From contig MEPC01000017.1 in the NCBI GenBank assembly GCA_001769655.1, positions 26,157 to 90,156 on the forward strand: a stretch of 64,000 bases of DNA. The letters are read 5' to 3'. The position numbers and the translations under genes were made by a program. Numbering within the stretch: the stretch's first letter is position 1; every line of letters begins with the position of its first letter. Shown here piece after piece: positions 9,991 through 22,000 of this stretch. The notes below the pieces were generated by a model that saw only the letters and a list, made by a program, of their open reading frames with translations, searched no databases and had not been told where the DNA came from. The DNA comes from Bacteroidetes bacterium RIFCSPLOWO2_12_FULL_37_12. GTDB taxonomy: Bacteria; Bacteroidota; Bacteroidia; 2-12-FULL-37-12.

Positions 9991-12900
9991 TTCCTGTGAT
10001 ATTTCATCTCTCTCCTCAAGGTATAGAGATAATCCCTCACAGCTTCACCCTGGTAGCGGGCTTCTTCCTCTACTGTCATTCCGGAGTTGGGAATCGGGAA
10101 ATCCACTTTCACATATCCATTGCCCCAGTTAGGTAACATTTTTGTGCTTTTCAGGAATCCCTGCGGATCGCCCAACCATTTGTGAGTCCAATCGGGTTTT
10201 AATTTTTCGTGCACGTCCCGAAGATCAGGGGCGTATTTAGAAAGGAAGATATCTTTGGGCTCCCCTCCTACTGCGTGACATTTCTGGCAATCAAACTTTG
10301 CTACAAGATCCTTTCCGAGCGCAATTTTATCCGGGGTTGTTTTAGGTGGAGAATTATCTTTCAACTGTAAGGATTTTCCTTCGGTAGAATGAAAATAATT
10401 CAGCACCACATTCATTTCTTCTTCCTTAAAATCAAACGAAGGCATGCGAATTAAAAAGTTAGGTCTAATCCCATACTCATTTCCCAGAGTAGGATCTTTC
10501 AAAAATTTTAGTAACCAGTTTTCCTGATACCGGCTTCCGGGAGTAGCTAAAATGGGAGGAGCATACGCAATATCATTTCCAAATTCAAAGGGATCCAATC
10601 CGATCAAAAGTTCCTGGTTAATCTGGTCCCGAATATGACCGCTTTTATAGTTTTCAATCTGGTGACATCCCACGCAATTATTATCTCTGAAAAACACTTG
10701 TCCCATATCTCTGGCTTTAACTACCGGAGAAGGCGATGGCTGATAAGGATCTGCAATTTTTCTCTTAGTCCACCCTTTCAATGCCACCGCAATTGCCTCT
10801 ATTTCCGTTTCATTCAATCCAAAATTAGGCATGGCAAGTGTAATCCTGTCTGTTTGATATTGACGTGGGTCTCGAACTTTTCCTTTTATCCAACCTTCCC
10901 AAGTATGGTTATGATGTTTAGGATTGGTGGATACCGAATTACCGAAATCAAGATTGTGAACATTTTTATCGGCAATCTCGATAAGAGAAACCGAAACATT
11001 CGAGAATTGATTATGTTCTTTCAAGTCGTGGCAACCATAGCAACCCTTCTGTTCTATTAATTTTGAACCGAGAGCAATCATTTTCTGGTCATCTAGTTTA
11101 AAAGCATCGAAACCAGTTAAGGTGGACTCCTCATTTTTTTCTTTAAGTGTCACCAGAAACGCTGTGATATCTGCCGCTTCCTGCGAGGTAAGGCGTAAAT
11201 CAGGCATTCTTGTTTCGGGGTGATATTTTTTTGGATTCAAAATCCAATCGTAAATCCAATCGGCTTTTGCTTTGGAACCCACTTTATTAAGATTGGGAGC
11301 AAAGCCGGAGCCTTCCTTCAAAAAGGGAGTAGGGGAAAGTTTCGACCATTGTATATCGCCTATTGAGTGGCAAGAAGTACAACCAACGTGCATGGCTAGT
11401 TGTGAGCCCCTTTCAGCATCTCCGTTGCCTGGATATGTTTCGGGTTGATACGTTGAAGATTTACTGAGATTTGCCAAATAAGCCGTTATAGCCATCGCAT
11501 CCTTGTCGGACAGATAAAAATTGGGCATTCGTGAGAATGAATAATAGTTTTTGGGATTCTTTATCCAACGATAAATAAATTGCGGGTTGGTTTTCGCCAT
11601 TAAACCATTAAGATTAGGTCCGACCTTTCTCAATTTATAATATTTATCTAACGGTGTTTGGTGACACCCCCAGCATCCCAAGTCCATAACCAATTTACGA
11701 CCGAGAGAAACCGTTTCTCCCATAGAGAGATTTACAGAAGTAGGATGACAGGATTGACAGGATGATTCTACATACTTTTCCCTCATTAATGGTTTTTCCC
11801 AATAATGGTCGTATCCGGGTTCATGCGGGCGAGAATGTGCTTCCCCAATATCAATGGCTATTCCCTGCCCCTGATGACAGGAGATACAACCTATTTTATC
11901 AACATTATGTACTTTAAGAATTTCAGGAGAGTGATATTGCAATGGATCCGTTCTGATTTCAAGGAGGTCCGTTTGAGTTGCTGTTAAAGGATCCGGCGCA
12001 GGAATTCTTACCGTTCCAGAATGTTTTTGGGCTACTTCTTCCAGAATTTTTGTCCGTTCTTCTGCAGGTAATGCATAAAATTCTTCTACGGTCAGAGGTG
12101 CCTCGTATTTCCAATGCATGTGGGCAAATTCTTTGTAAGTAATTTTTTTATAGAATGAAGGAATTTTGTATATTTTCTGAAGAGAATCAGCAAAACCTTT
12201 AAACTTGAACATATTTTCCGACTTATCATCAAACAAACTATCATTCCATGCAAGGTGGCAAGATTGGCAACGGTCAATATTCATTTCAAGATCAAAAAAG
12301 TTATTGGTAGAGTAGTCCTTCATGACTACCTGATTGATTCTTGATTTTACCTCAGAATACATGGTAGAATCATTATTGAGTTGAATAAGATCGGCATTTA
12401 ATTTTTCTATATTATCATGTAAATCATTAATGTTTTTTTCAAACTCCGCTATTTTAGATTTTTGTTCATCCCTGAGAGTTCTTATTTTTTCAATTTTTAA
12501 TCCTATGGTATAAATTGAGTCGGCATACAAATCAATGTCAGCTTTCATCTTTTTAATCACCTTAAAATCATTTTTCTTTAGCGCATCGGTATAGAAAAAG
12601 TACGCCTGCGCATCTTTTGCTTTCATATCTGATAACTTCACTGATTCATCCCTTAGCTGATTAAAATAAAGAATATACGAATTTTTGGCGCTTAGATAAC
12701 CGCTGAGTTTTGATACAGAATCGGAAACAATTCTTAAACGGATTTTCATGGCTGTGATTTGTCCGACTAAATTATTTCCGTTTTCATCCTTTGTATAAAG
12801 TAATTGGTCTTTTTTGAGACGGGTCATATTCAACCCTATTTGTTTATATTCGTTAATCCATTCCCTCCATTCTCTTCTGGGCAGGTCTTTCAGATAATTG

Positions 12901-13085
12901 ACACTTGAAAATTCATCGTAGGCGGCCCAGATGGTGCTTAGAAATAGTAATAGTGAAAAGAAAAGATAAACGGAAGTATAAGAACGCAATTCAACCGGGT
13001 CTTTCGTGAGCCGTTTTATGCGTTTCCATTTCATTTCTTCACGGAAAAGTTTTAGGTCTTGTTGAAATTGGGAAAGTAAGCTCAT
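9987..13085 (-). CDS. Membrane-anchored multiheme c-type cytochrome (8 CxxCH motifs)
   Basis: CQSCH, CISCH, CQSCH, CWGCH, CTSCH, CYGCH, CVGCH, CQKCH; N-terminal TM segment; coiled-coil-rich N-terminal third. Confidence 0.9.
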   Translation of the reverse strand: MSLLSQFQQDLKLFREEMKWKRIKRLTKDPVELRSYTSVYLFFSLLLFLSTIWAAYDEFSSVNYLKDLPRREWREWINEYKQIGLNMTRLKKDQLLYTKDENGNNLVGQITAMKIRLRIVSDSVSKLSGYLSAKNSYILYFNQLRDESVKLSDMKAKDAQAYFFYTDALKKNDFKVIKKMKADIDLYADSIYTIGLKIEKIRTLRDEQKSKIAEFEKNINDLHDNIEKLNADLIQLNNDSTMYSEVKSRINQVVMKDYSTNNFFDLEMNIDRCQSCHLAWNDSLFDDKSENMFKFKGFADSLQKIYKIPSFYKKITYKEFAHMHWKYEAPLTVEEFYALPAEERTKILEEVAQKHSGTVRIPAPDPLTATQTDLLEIRTDPLQYHSPEILKVHNVDKIGCISCHQGQGIAIDIGEAHSRPHEPGYDHYWEKPLMREKYVESSCQSCHPTSVNLSMGETVSLGRKLVMDLGCWGCHQTPLDKYYKLRKVGPNLNGLMAKTNPQFIYRWIKNPKNYYSFSRMPNFYLSDKDAMAITAYLANLSKSSTYQPETYPGNGDAERGSQLAMHVGCTSCHSIGDIQWSKLSPTPFLKEGSGFAPNLNKVGSKAKADWIYDWILNPKKYHPETRMPDLRLTSQEAADITAFLVTLKEKNEESTLTGFDAFKLDDQKMIALGSKLIEQKGCYGCHDLKEHNQFSNVSVSLIEIADKNVHNLDFGNSVSTNPKHHNHTWEGWIKGKVRDPRQYQTDRITLAMPNFGLNETEIEAIAVALKGWTKRKIADPYQPSPSPVVKARDMGQVFFRDNNCVGCHQIENYKSGHIRDQINQELLIGLDPFEFGNDIAYAPPILATPGSRYQENWLLKFLKDPTLGNEYGIRPNFLIRMPSFDFKEEEMNVVLNYFHSTEGKSLQLKDNSPPKTTPDKIALGKDLVAKFDCQKCHAVGGEPKDIFLSKYAPDLRDVHEKLKPDWTHKWLGDPQGFLKSTKMLPNWGNGYVKVDFPIPNSGMTVEEEARYQGEAVRDYLYTLRREMKYHRN

Positions 13086-13245
13086 GGTGAGTTACAGGTT
13101 TTTTAGCTTGAAAAATAAAGAATTTAAGTGGACTGATATTTCATATCAAATATTAATCTTTGTCATGATTTATATCATACCCATTGAAATTAAAGTGCAA
13201 ATGTAATATTTTATAGATAAAAAGGAAAGAGTTGGGGAAAAAAAA

Positions 13246-13328
13246 GGTATAGGGTATAGAGGTATAGAGGTGAAGGGTATAAGGTATAAAGGTACAGCCC
13301 CTATACCTTATACCTTATACCCCTTTCC
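13246..13328. repeat. GGTATAGG palindromic microsatellite
   Basis: ggtatagggtatagaggtatagagg...aaggtataaagg then inverted cccctataccttataccttatacccc. Confidence 0.85.
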
Positions 13329-13332
13329 TTCA

Positions 13333-14007
13333 TCACCCCAAAGTAAACTTAATCGGTAAGCTCATTCGTACTTTTACGGGTTTGCCTCGTTGCTTTCCGG
13401 GGTTCCATTTCATTAGTTTTACCACTCTGACGGCTTCTTCATCACAGCCACCACCAATCCCTTTCAAAACTTCTACATTATCAATGGATCCTTTTTCGTT
13501 GACCACAAATTGCACAAACACACGACCATCAATGCCGGCTTGTTTAGCCATTTCAGGGTAGCGGATATTGTCCTGGAGAAATTTTGCAATACCTGCCTGA
13601 CCACCTGGAAATGACTGGGGTTCTTCGACCACTAAAAAGATTTCTGAAACCACTTCTTCTGCCGGTGCTTCTTCTTTGATTTCCTGCGGAACTATCTGGG
13701 TTTCCTCCGTGATTTCTGCATCAAAACTAACTTTTGTTTCCTGAATAATTTCATCGTTGGCTACTTCTACAATTTGTGTTTGCTGTACCTGAGGAGGCGG
13801 AGGAGGGGGAACGTCCTGTTTGGTTTGAGGAATTTCGAGGGTTTCTTCAAATTGTGCATCAAGAACACCCAGATTAGCAACTGTATCGGAGTTTGATTCC
13901 CATTGAAAAGCCATAATGACAAGAGCAAGAACAACTACATAAGAAAACGCAAGGAAAAAAGCCCTTTTCTTATTGAGGTCAGCGGATTCTGTTTTTTTTA
14001 GTTCCAT
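13333..14007 (-). CDS. Energy transducer TonB family protein
   Basis: N-terminal KKRAFFLAFSYVVVLALVIMAFQW TM, Pro-rich linker, C-terminal FPGGQAGIAKFLQDNIRYPEMAKQAGIDGRVFVQFVVNEKGSIDNVEVLKGIGGGCDEEAVRVVKLM. Confidence 0.93.
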   Translation of the reverse strand: MELKKTESADLNKKRAFFLAFSYVVVLALVIMAFQWESNSDTVANLGVLDAQFEETLEIPQTKQDVPPPPPPQVQQTQIVEVANDEIIQETKVSFDAEITEETQIVPQEIKEEAPAEEVVSEIFLVVEEPQSFPGGQAGIAKFLQDNIRYPEMAKQAGIDGRVFVQFVVNEKGSIDNVEVLKGIGGGCDEEAVRVVKLMKWNPGKQRGKPVKVRMSLPIKFTLG

Positions 14008-14137
14008 GGTTTTTAAAGGTTTTGGTTCAGGTTGAAGTTGAAGTTAGTTAGTCAAGTTTGGTTAGGAAATGATTAGTTGTATAGGATGGTTTAATAAAAT
14101 TGTAAGAATAATATTCTAAATCTCTATCTCTTTTAAA

Positions 14138-14824
14138 TCAGAAATTCCTTAAACTAAATCTAACTGGCATGCTCCTGGGTACTTTGACAGGTATGCCACG
14201 TTGTTTTCCAGGACTCCATTTCATTAATTTTACCGCCCTAACTGCTTCTTCATCACAACCACTCCCGATCCCTTTTAATACTTTCACACTATCAATATTT
14301 CCTTTTTCATTAATAATAAATTGAACATATACAAGTCCTTCTGTACCAATTTGTGTTGCGATTTCAGGATAATGAATATTCTCCTGAAGAAATTTATTAA
14401 TGCCTGCATTACCACCAGGAAATGATGGTGCTACTTCAGGTACATATACAAAAGGGGGTTCTGAAACTTTTTCATCAGGGGGTTCAACAGCGAGCACCGG
14501 TAAAGCTGGAATCTCGGTTTCATCTGTGATTTCCGAAGTAAAATCAATCTTCGGATTTTCTATAATTACATCGTCAGGCACTTCTTTAATTTTCGGTTGT
14601 TTTGGTTGTGGAGTAGGTGGGGGTGGAAGCTCCTGTTTTGTTTGTGGAATAATAATGGTTTCTTCAAATACAGGATCAACTATTCCATAATTGGCTTCCT
14701 TACCAAGATTTGACTCCCACTGGAATGCCATAATGACAAGAGTAAGAACAACCACAAAAGAAAATAGAAGGAAAAAAAATCTTTTCTTATTGAGGTCAGC
14801 GGATTTGTTTTTTTTGAGTTCCAT
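14138..14824 (-). CDS. Energy transducer TonB family protein (tandem paralogue)
   Basis: Same architecture and near-identical C-terminal domain as 13333..14007; start set at MELKKNKSADL because the ORF extension to 14899 covers the likely promoter. Confidence 0.92.
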   Translation of the reverse strand: MELKKNKSADLNKKRFFFLLFSFVVVLTLVIMAFQWESNLGKEANYGIVDPVFEETIIIPQTKQELPPPPTPQPKQPKIKEVPDDVIIENPKIDFTSEITDETEIPALPVLAVEPPDEKVSEPPFVYVPEVAPSFPGGNAGINKFLQENIHYPEIATQIGTEGLVYVQFIINEKGNIDSVKVLKGIGSGCDEEAVRAVKLMKWSPGKQRGIPVKVPRSMPVRFSLRNF

Positions 14825-14913
14825 GGTTTCTGGAGATTTAGTTTGTTCTTTATTACATTCAATCCCCACAAATATACTAAAACTTTTGTGAATTTGCAAG
14901 CAACATTAAAAAT

Positions 14914-15294
14914 TTAATGCGCCACAATTTCCTCATACTGCGAAGAAGACAATAAGGCATCTATTTCCGTTGGATTGTCAATGGAAATTTTGATAATCCA
15001 TCCCTTTCCGTAGCAATCCTTATTTACCAAATCGGGATTGGTGGATAGTTCTTCATTTTTTTCAAGTACCTTTCCTGTTACAGGAGAAAAAAGGTCAGAA
15101 ACGGTTTTCACTGCTTCAACCGTTCCAAAAATTTCATCTTGCTTTATATTTTTACCGACCGATTCAATTTCAATAAAAACGATGTCGCCGAGTTCACTTT
15201 GTGCAAAGTTGGTGATTCCTACGGTTCCGATATTGCCTTCGATAAGGAGCCATTCATGGTTTTTGGTGTATTTGAGTGAGGAGGGGTATGACAT
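14914..15294 (-). CDS. gcvH: Glycine cleavage system H protein
   Basis: KYTKNHEWLLIEGNIGTVGITNFAQSELGDIVFIE and lipoyl site ETVEAVKTVSDLFSP-like (GTVEAVKTVSDLFSPVTG). Confidence 0.97.
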   Translation of the reverse strand: MSYPSSLKYTKNHEWLLIEGNIGTVGITNFAQSELGDIVFIEIESVGKNIKQDEIFGTVEAVKTVSDLFSPVTGKVLEKNEELSTNPDLVNKDCYGKGWIIKISIDNPTEIDALLSSSQYEEIVAH

Positions 15295-15517
15295 GGGAGT
15301 TAAAAAAAAGTTTTATGGTTATGTGGTTGGATGGTTAAATGGTTAAATGGTTATAAGGATGAACTATGGAATTTCATGCAAAAGTATAAATTTTAATGGA
15401 TATAATTTTAATAGGGAAATTATAGGGTTAATTTATTATTGAAATGCTGAGAAACTTCAGGCAGTCGCGTTAAGGACAAAATATCGGTAGAAAGAAAATT
15501 CAATGTTTTTCTATTGA

Positions 15518-15552
15518 AGTGCCCCTTCCTTCGTCAGGGTAAACTCCGGCAC
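15518..15552 (-). repeat. Inverted copy of the 63-bp repeat core
   Basis: Reverse complement gtgccggagtttaccctgacgaaggaaggggcact differs at about 2 of 35 positions from the matching part of 15933..15995. Confidence 0.85.
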
Positions 15553-15647
15553 AAATCATATTGTAACAACGGACTTCAGTCCGTTGTGGAAACGCTAACT
15601 TCAAACAATTGAGTGCCGTAGGCAGGAATCATAAAGAAAAAAAAATT

Positions 15648-15790
15648 ATGCCAAACACGTATTATCAGGTATATATACAAGGTGTCTTCGGGGTAATATA
15701 TCGCGAAGCAGTTGTTGAAAAAACCTGGTATTTTTGAAAAAGTTTGGAGTATCGTATGACGACAGATACCTTTTTGAGGATCTGATATGA
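15648..15790 (+). pseudogene. Internally deleted remnant of an IS200-like (Y1, TnpA) transposase
   Basis: 15648.. encodes MPNTYYQVYIQGVFGVIYREAVVE (resembles the N-terminus of Bacteroidota IS200-like transposases). 15725..15790, in another frame, encodes LVFLKKFGVSYDDRYLFEDLI* (resembles their C-terminus). The catalytic middle is absent. Confidence 0.65.
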
Positions 15791-15854
15791 ATCGTGCCTA
15801 CGGCACTTTTTACTATAAACCGTACGCACTTGAAGAATGGGCTAAAGTCCATCC

Positions 15855-15917
15855 TTACAAAATAAAATCGTACCGGAGTTTACCCTAACGGAGGAAGGGG
15901 TACTTTTAAACCCTTAG
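15855..15917 (+). repeat. 63-bp direct repeat, copy 1
   Basis: ttacaaaataaaatcgtaccggagtttaccctaacggaggaaggggtacttttaaacccttag; 3 mismatches to copy 2. Confidence 0.95.
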
Positions 15918-15932
15918 TGTATTATACTGAAA

Positions 15933-15995
15933 TTACAAAATAAAATCGTTCCGGAGTTTACCCTGACGGAGGAAGGGGCACTTTTAAACCCTTAG
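15933..15995 (+). repeat. 63-bp direct repeat, copy 2
   Basis: ttacaaaataaaatcgttccggagtttaccctgacggaggaaggggcacttttaaacccttag; 78 bp from copy 1. Confidence 0.95.
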
Positions 15996-16089
15996 GGGAA
16001 CTTTCTACCGGTGATTTAGAATAAAAATTGGTTGAAACATTTTTATCAGCACATCAAAATAAGAATTAGCCAAATTAAAGCATGTATCA

Positions 16090-19000
16090 CTACTGTGTAA
16101 GCGTAAACCTGATTTCAAATCCTGCAAGCGTGTATGTATTCGGGTAGGAGGTACTAACAAGAGGAGTATTCCGGGTAGTATCATAGAAGATACGCACTTT
16201 CAGCCGTTGATTTACCACGTAATCAATACTTGGGCTGAATTTTATAGTAGATTGACCGGAAGTAGGTTCCGGGTTTGAATTTACAATACGTTGAATGGTT
16301 CTGTTAACAGAATAACTCAAATCAATTTTAAAGGTTAAATCATTTTTCAACGTAAGTTGTTTACCTCTGAAATTAAATGGAGCTGTAAATCCTGCTTTTC
16401 TGTAACCCAATCCTATCATAAATTCGGTTCTTCTGGTTTCAGTAACCTGACTGTTTGATAAACTTAATGTCAGGTCCCGTGTTTTTTTAATTTCAAATCG
16501 TGTAGTGACATCATTTTTCCATGCAAAATCGAGACCGGCAAGTGGCGAGTATTGCTCTCTGATGCTGACGGCATCAATTACATATTCTGAATAGAAAATG
16601 CCATCATCTCTGGCAGTCGTTGGTTTTCCGTTATTGTCTTTATCATTATAATAGAGAGAAGTGACAGCACTTCCAACAGTGTAGGTAGAAGAATATCCAT
16701 GTGTAAAATTTACAGAACGGAAATATTCTTTCGCCCAGGGAATTTTCGATAAGCCGCCATACGTAAGTTTCCATTGAGGGAAAAGTAAAGGAGGAAAATA
16801 ATCAATGGATATATTTTCAGCATTGGTTCCCCTGTAAGCAGACAGAAATGCAGGAATTATTACTTCATTCGAATTATCACCGTATTCTGTAACACCTTGC
16901 GAATATTTTGGGTTATATTCAAGATTATTGACTCTGCTTTTTAAAATAGGAATATAAGCAGAAAAATTTGAAAATGCCTCGTTATTATTCAACGTATCAT
17001 CTCCCATTAATGAGGTTGCCCAGGTATTATATGAAACAGAATATGTGCGGGTATTTCTCGGGCTCTGGCTGACAAATTCTTCTAGTATTGGATCATATCT
17101 GAAAAATTCTTCTCTGTTTACTCCATCACTCCTTGTCCATGTAAAATCAACTTTGAATTCACTGAATGGCTCAAAAGAAGTCCGGATATTAAGATTATTC
17201 CGGTTTGTAAGCGTGAATTTTGAATTAAGGTTTGTATCGAGTGTTAAATATTTCTTTTTAGCCGCGGTTTGATGAATATTCTCATCCTGAAAACCCAGAA
17301 CATAACCTAACCCGGGAGCATTTGTAAAATCAACTTCATTATCTCTACGATTATCTAACCCAAAATACTTTGTTGAAGGCATGTATCCTGGTAGTAACGA
17401 ACCTTTATTAATAGTATATGACCAATTAATAGTACGGATAGTCATCAAGGCACGCAATACTTTTCTGAAATACTTATTATCAGAGACCTTTTTGACGGTA
17501 TCTTTTTTCGCGCCAGGCGCCGGTGGTGGTGTACCGGATGTTCCGGTGGGTGCTGTATTAATTGATTTCAAATAACTGCTTTTGTTATAGAGAGAAGTCA
17601 GATTGATATTGCCGTTATAATTCCAACCTTCACTGTTTTGAATAACGTTACCCAATGTCTCCTGACCAATGGGAGCGGCATCCCATGTATATCCACCGGT
17701 ATATCTTACATTGCCCGAAACCCAGTTTAAAAATGAAATTTTATCAAGTGGCACGCGGTAATCAAGTGAGGTGGTTTGATTATAGCGGGTGGTTCTTCCG
17801 TATCTAAAAACTTCTTGCCATACCGAGTCCTTTTTCTCTTTTGTGTCTATTCTTCCCATGGGCTCATCAATTCGCGCATTATTTACGGCGTTGTAGTCCA
17901 ATTTCAACCCTTTGGTAATATCCCATTTCAAATCATAAACTCTATCCCAATTAAATGATTTATTGAAAACATACTCCATTTCCACGTCGCCCGGACTTCT
18001 GAGTTTTGATTCATTAAACTTGCGGTCCATGTCGGAGCGAAAGCCGAGATTTTTTGGAAAGAGCGAATAATTAAAATCTTTAATTAATTTATACCTGGGA
18101 GGATTAAATGCCTGAATTTTTCCGAAGGGTTGATAATTTTTAATGGTAGGATTAATGTAATTGTAGCCCAAACTTCCTCTGTACTGGTTGGTAAAATTCC
18201 GTTCATAATTAATATTCCGGTTGAAATTATCATTGTAAGAAACCGTTGCGGCAAGATTTTCCACATCGTACAAATGCACTTTTTTACTGGGTTTCCTCAC
18301 CCGTTGCACATTGGTAAAACTAAGAGACCTCCGTTCGGTATAATCAATGGCTTCATTCTCAATTCTCTCTCTTTCTTCTCCTACATAATTGGTAAGTTTT
18401 TCAGACATGAGAACATCCTGATTTAAGGGGTCAAATTGCGGGCTGATGGTTGTTTCCCCATACGTGGCATACATAGGAATTCTTACTGAAAATGACTCCG
18501 GTATAAATTTCGCTAATTCAAGTGAAGTTGACAGATCGTATTGTGTAGCGTTCACTTTACTTCGGGTAGAAATCTTTGTATCAATAGAACCAAATCCGGC
18601 AGTGCTGTGATTACCGGCGGCAATAAAAGTTCCCACATCCGCGAGATTTGCCTGAAGCCGTCCGGTGGATGCCCAGCCGGCTTCTTCTTTAAAATCAGTG
18701 ACACGCATTTCGTTCACCCAGATGCACCCACTGAAATTCTGCCCGTCGTCTTTAGGATTTCTGATTCCAATCATAATCGTTTTTACTGCGGCTAAATCCG
18801 GATTGCCTCTTATGGTAATTATATTTCCTCCTCTGGAAATAGAATAGGGTTTATCAAGTGGCATTTTTTCATCGTTACGAAGGGCTTTGACTACTCCGAG
18901 GGCATCAAATAAAATATCGAGGTCATTTTCATACCGCCAGATTCTACCTTCAGCATCGGTAGAAGTAGGATCTACCGGACCTTGTGTAGGATGCAATGGA

Positions 19001-22000
19001 ATTTCGTATTCATAATAGTTTTGCGTGAAGTCGGTACCCAGACGAACGAATGCATTCAACTGTCCTGGTTCTGTAAAAGGAACCGAACCAGGTGAAGGTT
19101 TATTTTCTGCATGAATAAACATTTTAAATTTTTTGTACGTTCTGAAATCCATGCTGATGTTTTTATAAGCCGCTTTGGCGTCACCATCCAACAAGTCAGT
19201 GACACAAAGTTCAAGCGCCTGTTCATTCATTTTCCGTTGGTTGACAGATGCCACTTCAATTTCCTGTTGTATTCCGGGCGGGAGTACGTATGGAATGTTT
19301 GAGCCATCGAACGTACCATTATCTTCAATATTAACTGTTGAGATACTAAATGCAGTATTCTGGGATCCATCGGGAGGAACCCATGCGCCCTCTGAAAATA
19401 AATCCTGATTGTATCTTCTCCAGGAACCGCCAATAAGTTGAAAACGTGCAAAACGGAAAACTACATTTTCCTTAAATCCGGTTAAATACATGCGCATAAA
19501 ACGAATGGATTTAAAATCGCGGATATTCCCAATTATTTCTGTGGGATTGTTGATAGGAATACGAAATTGATACCAACTGATTGTGTCGGTTTCGCCATTT
19601 GCCAACTCCACCGGCGCTTTCACGCGGTCTGTAATGTAATTCTGACCTACCGTCATAGTGCCTGGGGTCAAATGCATTTTATATTCAAAATATTCTTCCA
19701 TTTCATTTAACGTATTATCTTTATTTATATCTTCATCATCCGGCAAATAGGTAGCAGAAGTTGCATAATCCTCTTTATTCTGTTCTTCAGAAGGAGAATT
19801 TCCCTGCATATTATTGTAATTCAAATAACGGGGAAGGATCTCCAGATTTTCAATATCAGACCCCCGGTAATAATGATAATTGTCTGCGGAGGGATCCTGT
19901 AAAATACTATCAAGAGCGGTTGGATTTGTAACGATTTTTCTTACCGTATCAAGATAAACGGAATCAAAAAAACTTTGCTCATCCAAATCATTCAGACCAT
20001 CCAGACCTAAATCCTGAAATTGGCGTGAACTTCCCTGATTATCGAATGCGTGCGCAATGGATTGCAGGGTTGAAACTCTTCCCCAGAAAGTTGTGTCAAC
20101 ATTCGAAACGTTAGTTGTCTTAGGCAAACCATCTTCAAAAGCTTTTCTGGAATCCTTCAATAAATCTTCGGAAACATTTCCTAGGTTCATATAAAAATCT
20201 CCTCCGGTATTATTCATTCCACCATGCGTGCCCTGAATAAAAGGATCGAGGAGCCAGAATTCGATAAATTCAATGTTTGCCGCTTCAAAATCGGTTGTAG
20301 AAATAATTGCTTTCATAACCCCTCCCCAACGTTTTTCAGGATTTTTCAAATGACCATTTTCGTCTAAATCCAACGCATAATTATAAGGTCCTCGTTTGGT
20401 TGGATAATAAGCGATATCCAAGGTTGCAAGGTTTGTTTCGCCTACTGTTTCATCACGTTTAGGAAAAACTTCGCGAGGTAAAACTTCCCGGTTGTAATGT
20501 CTTGATAATAATTCTTTGTTTCCCTTAATTACTTTGGGTGTTGCTGAATTATCATCTCTGAAAAACAAAGGGTCAATGGTGTACCAGGCAAGTTTTGCCC
20601 TGTCATAATTCCATTGCAGTGGATTTGATAACGAATATTTCTGAGCAAACCGCTGAGGCGTGCTTGCCAGCTTCCAACTATACTGACTTTGCATATCAAA
20701 CGGAATTTTGGAACTTTCAAAATCATCTATATATGCTTTTGCTTCTCCTTTTTTATCTTCAATACTGGAAGGATGACCGGGGAGTAATTGTGCAAATTCT
20801 GCATTGAATAAAATAGACGAAGGTTTTTTAGTAGTTAGAAACGGAAGTTTGTCAAGTGCTTTTGTGATAAATTGAGATTCTTTTTTCCAACTAAGATCCA
20901 AGCCCCAGATTGTATTTGAAATGGGTTCCTGACCTATGTCAATTTTTGGAGTCAACGGTCTTTCGTGCAATTTTAAAAATGCACCGCCCACATTAAAGTC
21001 CTCGTTAATTTTATAATCAAACCGTGACCCTATCAAGGATTTTGACTGAATGGTGAAAAACGAATTAGTTTCAAATTTAACACTTACTTTCTGACCGGAA
21101 GTCAATATGGCTTGATTAATAATTTTTACGCGGCCTAAGGTGTAATCCACTGTGTAATCCTGATTTTCAGTTAAGGGTGTTGTTCCTGCGCTCACTACTA
21201 CAGAACCCTTAATGACATTAATCGCATTTAAGGGAATTTCGGAAGAACTGGAGGAAAGATATTTTCCCTTCAGATAATATTTATTTAATTCCGCATTTTG
21301 CTGTGCATCGCTTTTTGTTTTCTTGTAGAGGTCTTCAAATACAAAGGAAGAGGCGGCATTGTCACCGTTAAATTTTACCTTTAAATTATTTCCAAAGGGT
21401 TCCAACACAGGGAAAATGACTCTGCCGTTATTAGCATCTATGGTATAATTTTCTATAAAGTCAAATACTCCGTCTTTCCCAACGTCATTGTTTGTGTTTA
21501 ATTTATCGAGATTTAAAATTTCTATAATACGTTGTCCGCTAAGCACCCCCGCTGAAGATGGAAAAACTGGTAAATTGAACCCTGTCCTGTCATCTTTAAA
21601 ATATATATTCAATTGAAAATCCTGTTTGTTTACCTGATAAGCACCAATGGAATAGATATTTTTCATCATCAGATTCCACATAGGGAGGTCAGTACGCACT
21701 GTCACTGATTTAAGAAGTTTTAAAAACAACACGTTTGGTTCAGAAATAGTTGGAGGCACGTCCTGAGAAAATTCACCGACCTGATAATTTTTACCGGCAT
21801 ACGTATATTCATAGGCGACAGCAAGCGCTTCATCTGAATTTAAGGAAGCATTGAGGGAAATATATCCTAACTGGGGTTGTATCTTGAACTCATTTGCCTG
21901 AAGTTTACGTGCATTATCAATTTTCTGAAAATCCTGTGCCTGAATTAAACTATCGGTTCCAATTGAAATCAGATTCAGGGCATTTATCGTTTTTTGAGCT

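Noticed and set aside
15646-15852. 68-aa minus-strand ORF
   Set aside because: Antisense to the IS200-like relic; chance reading frame.
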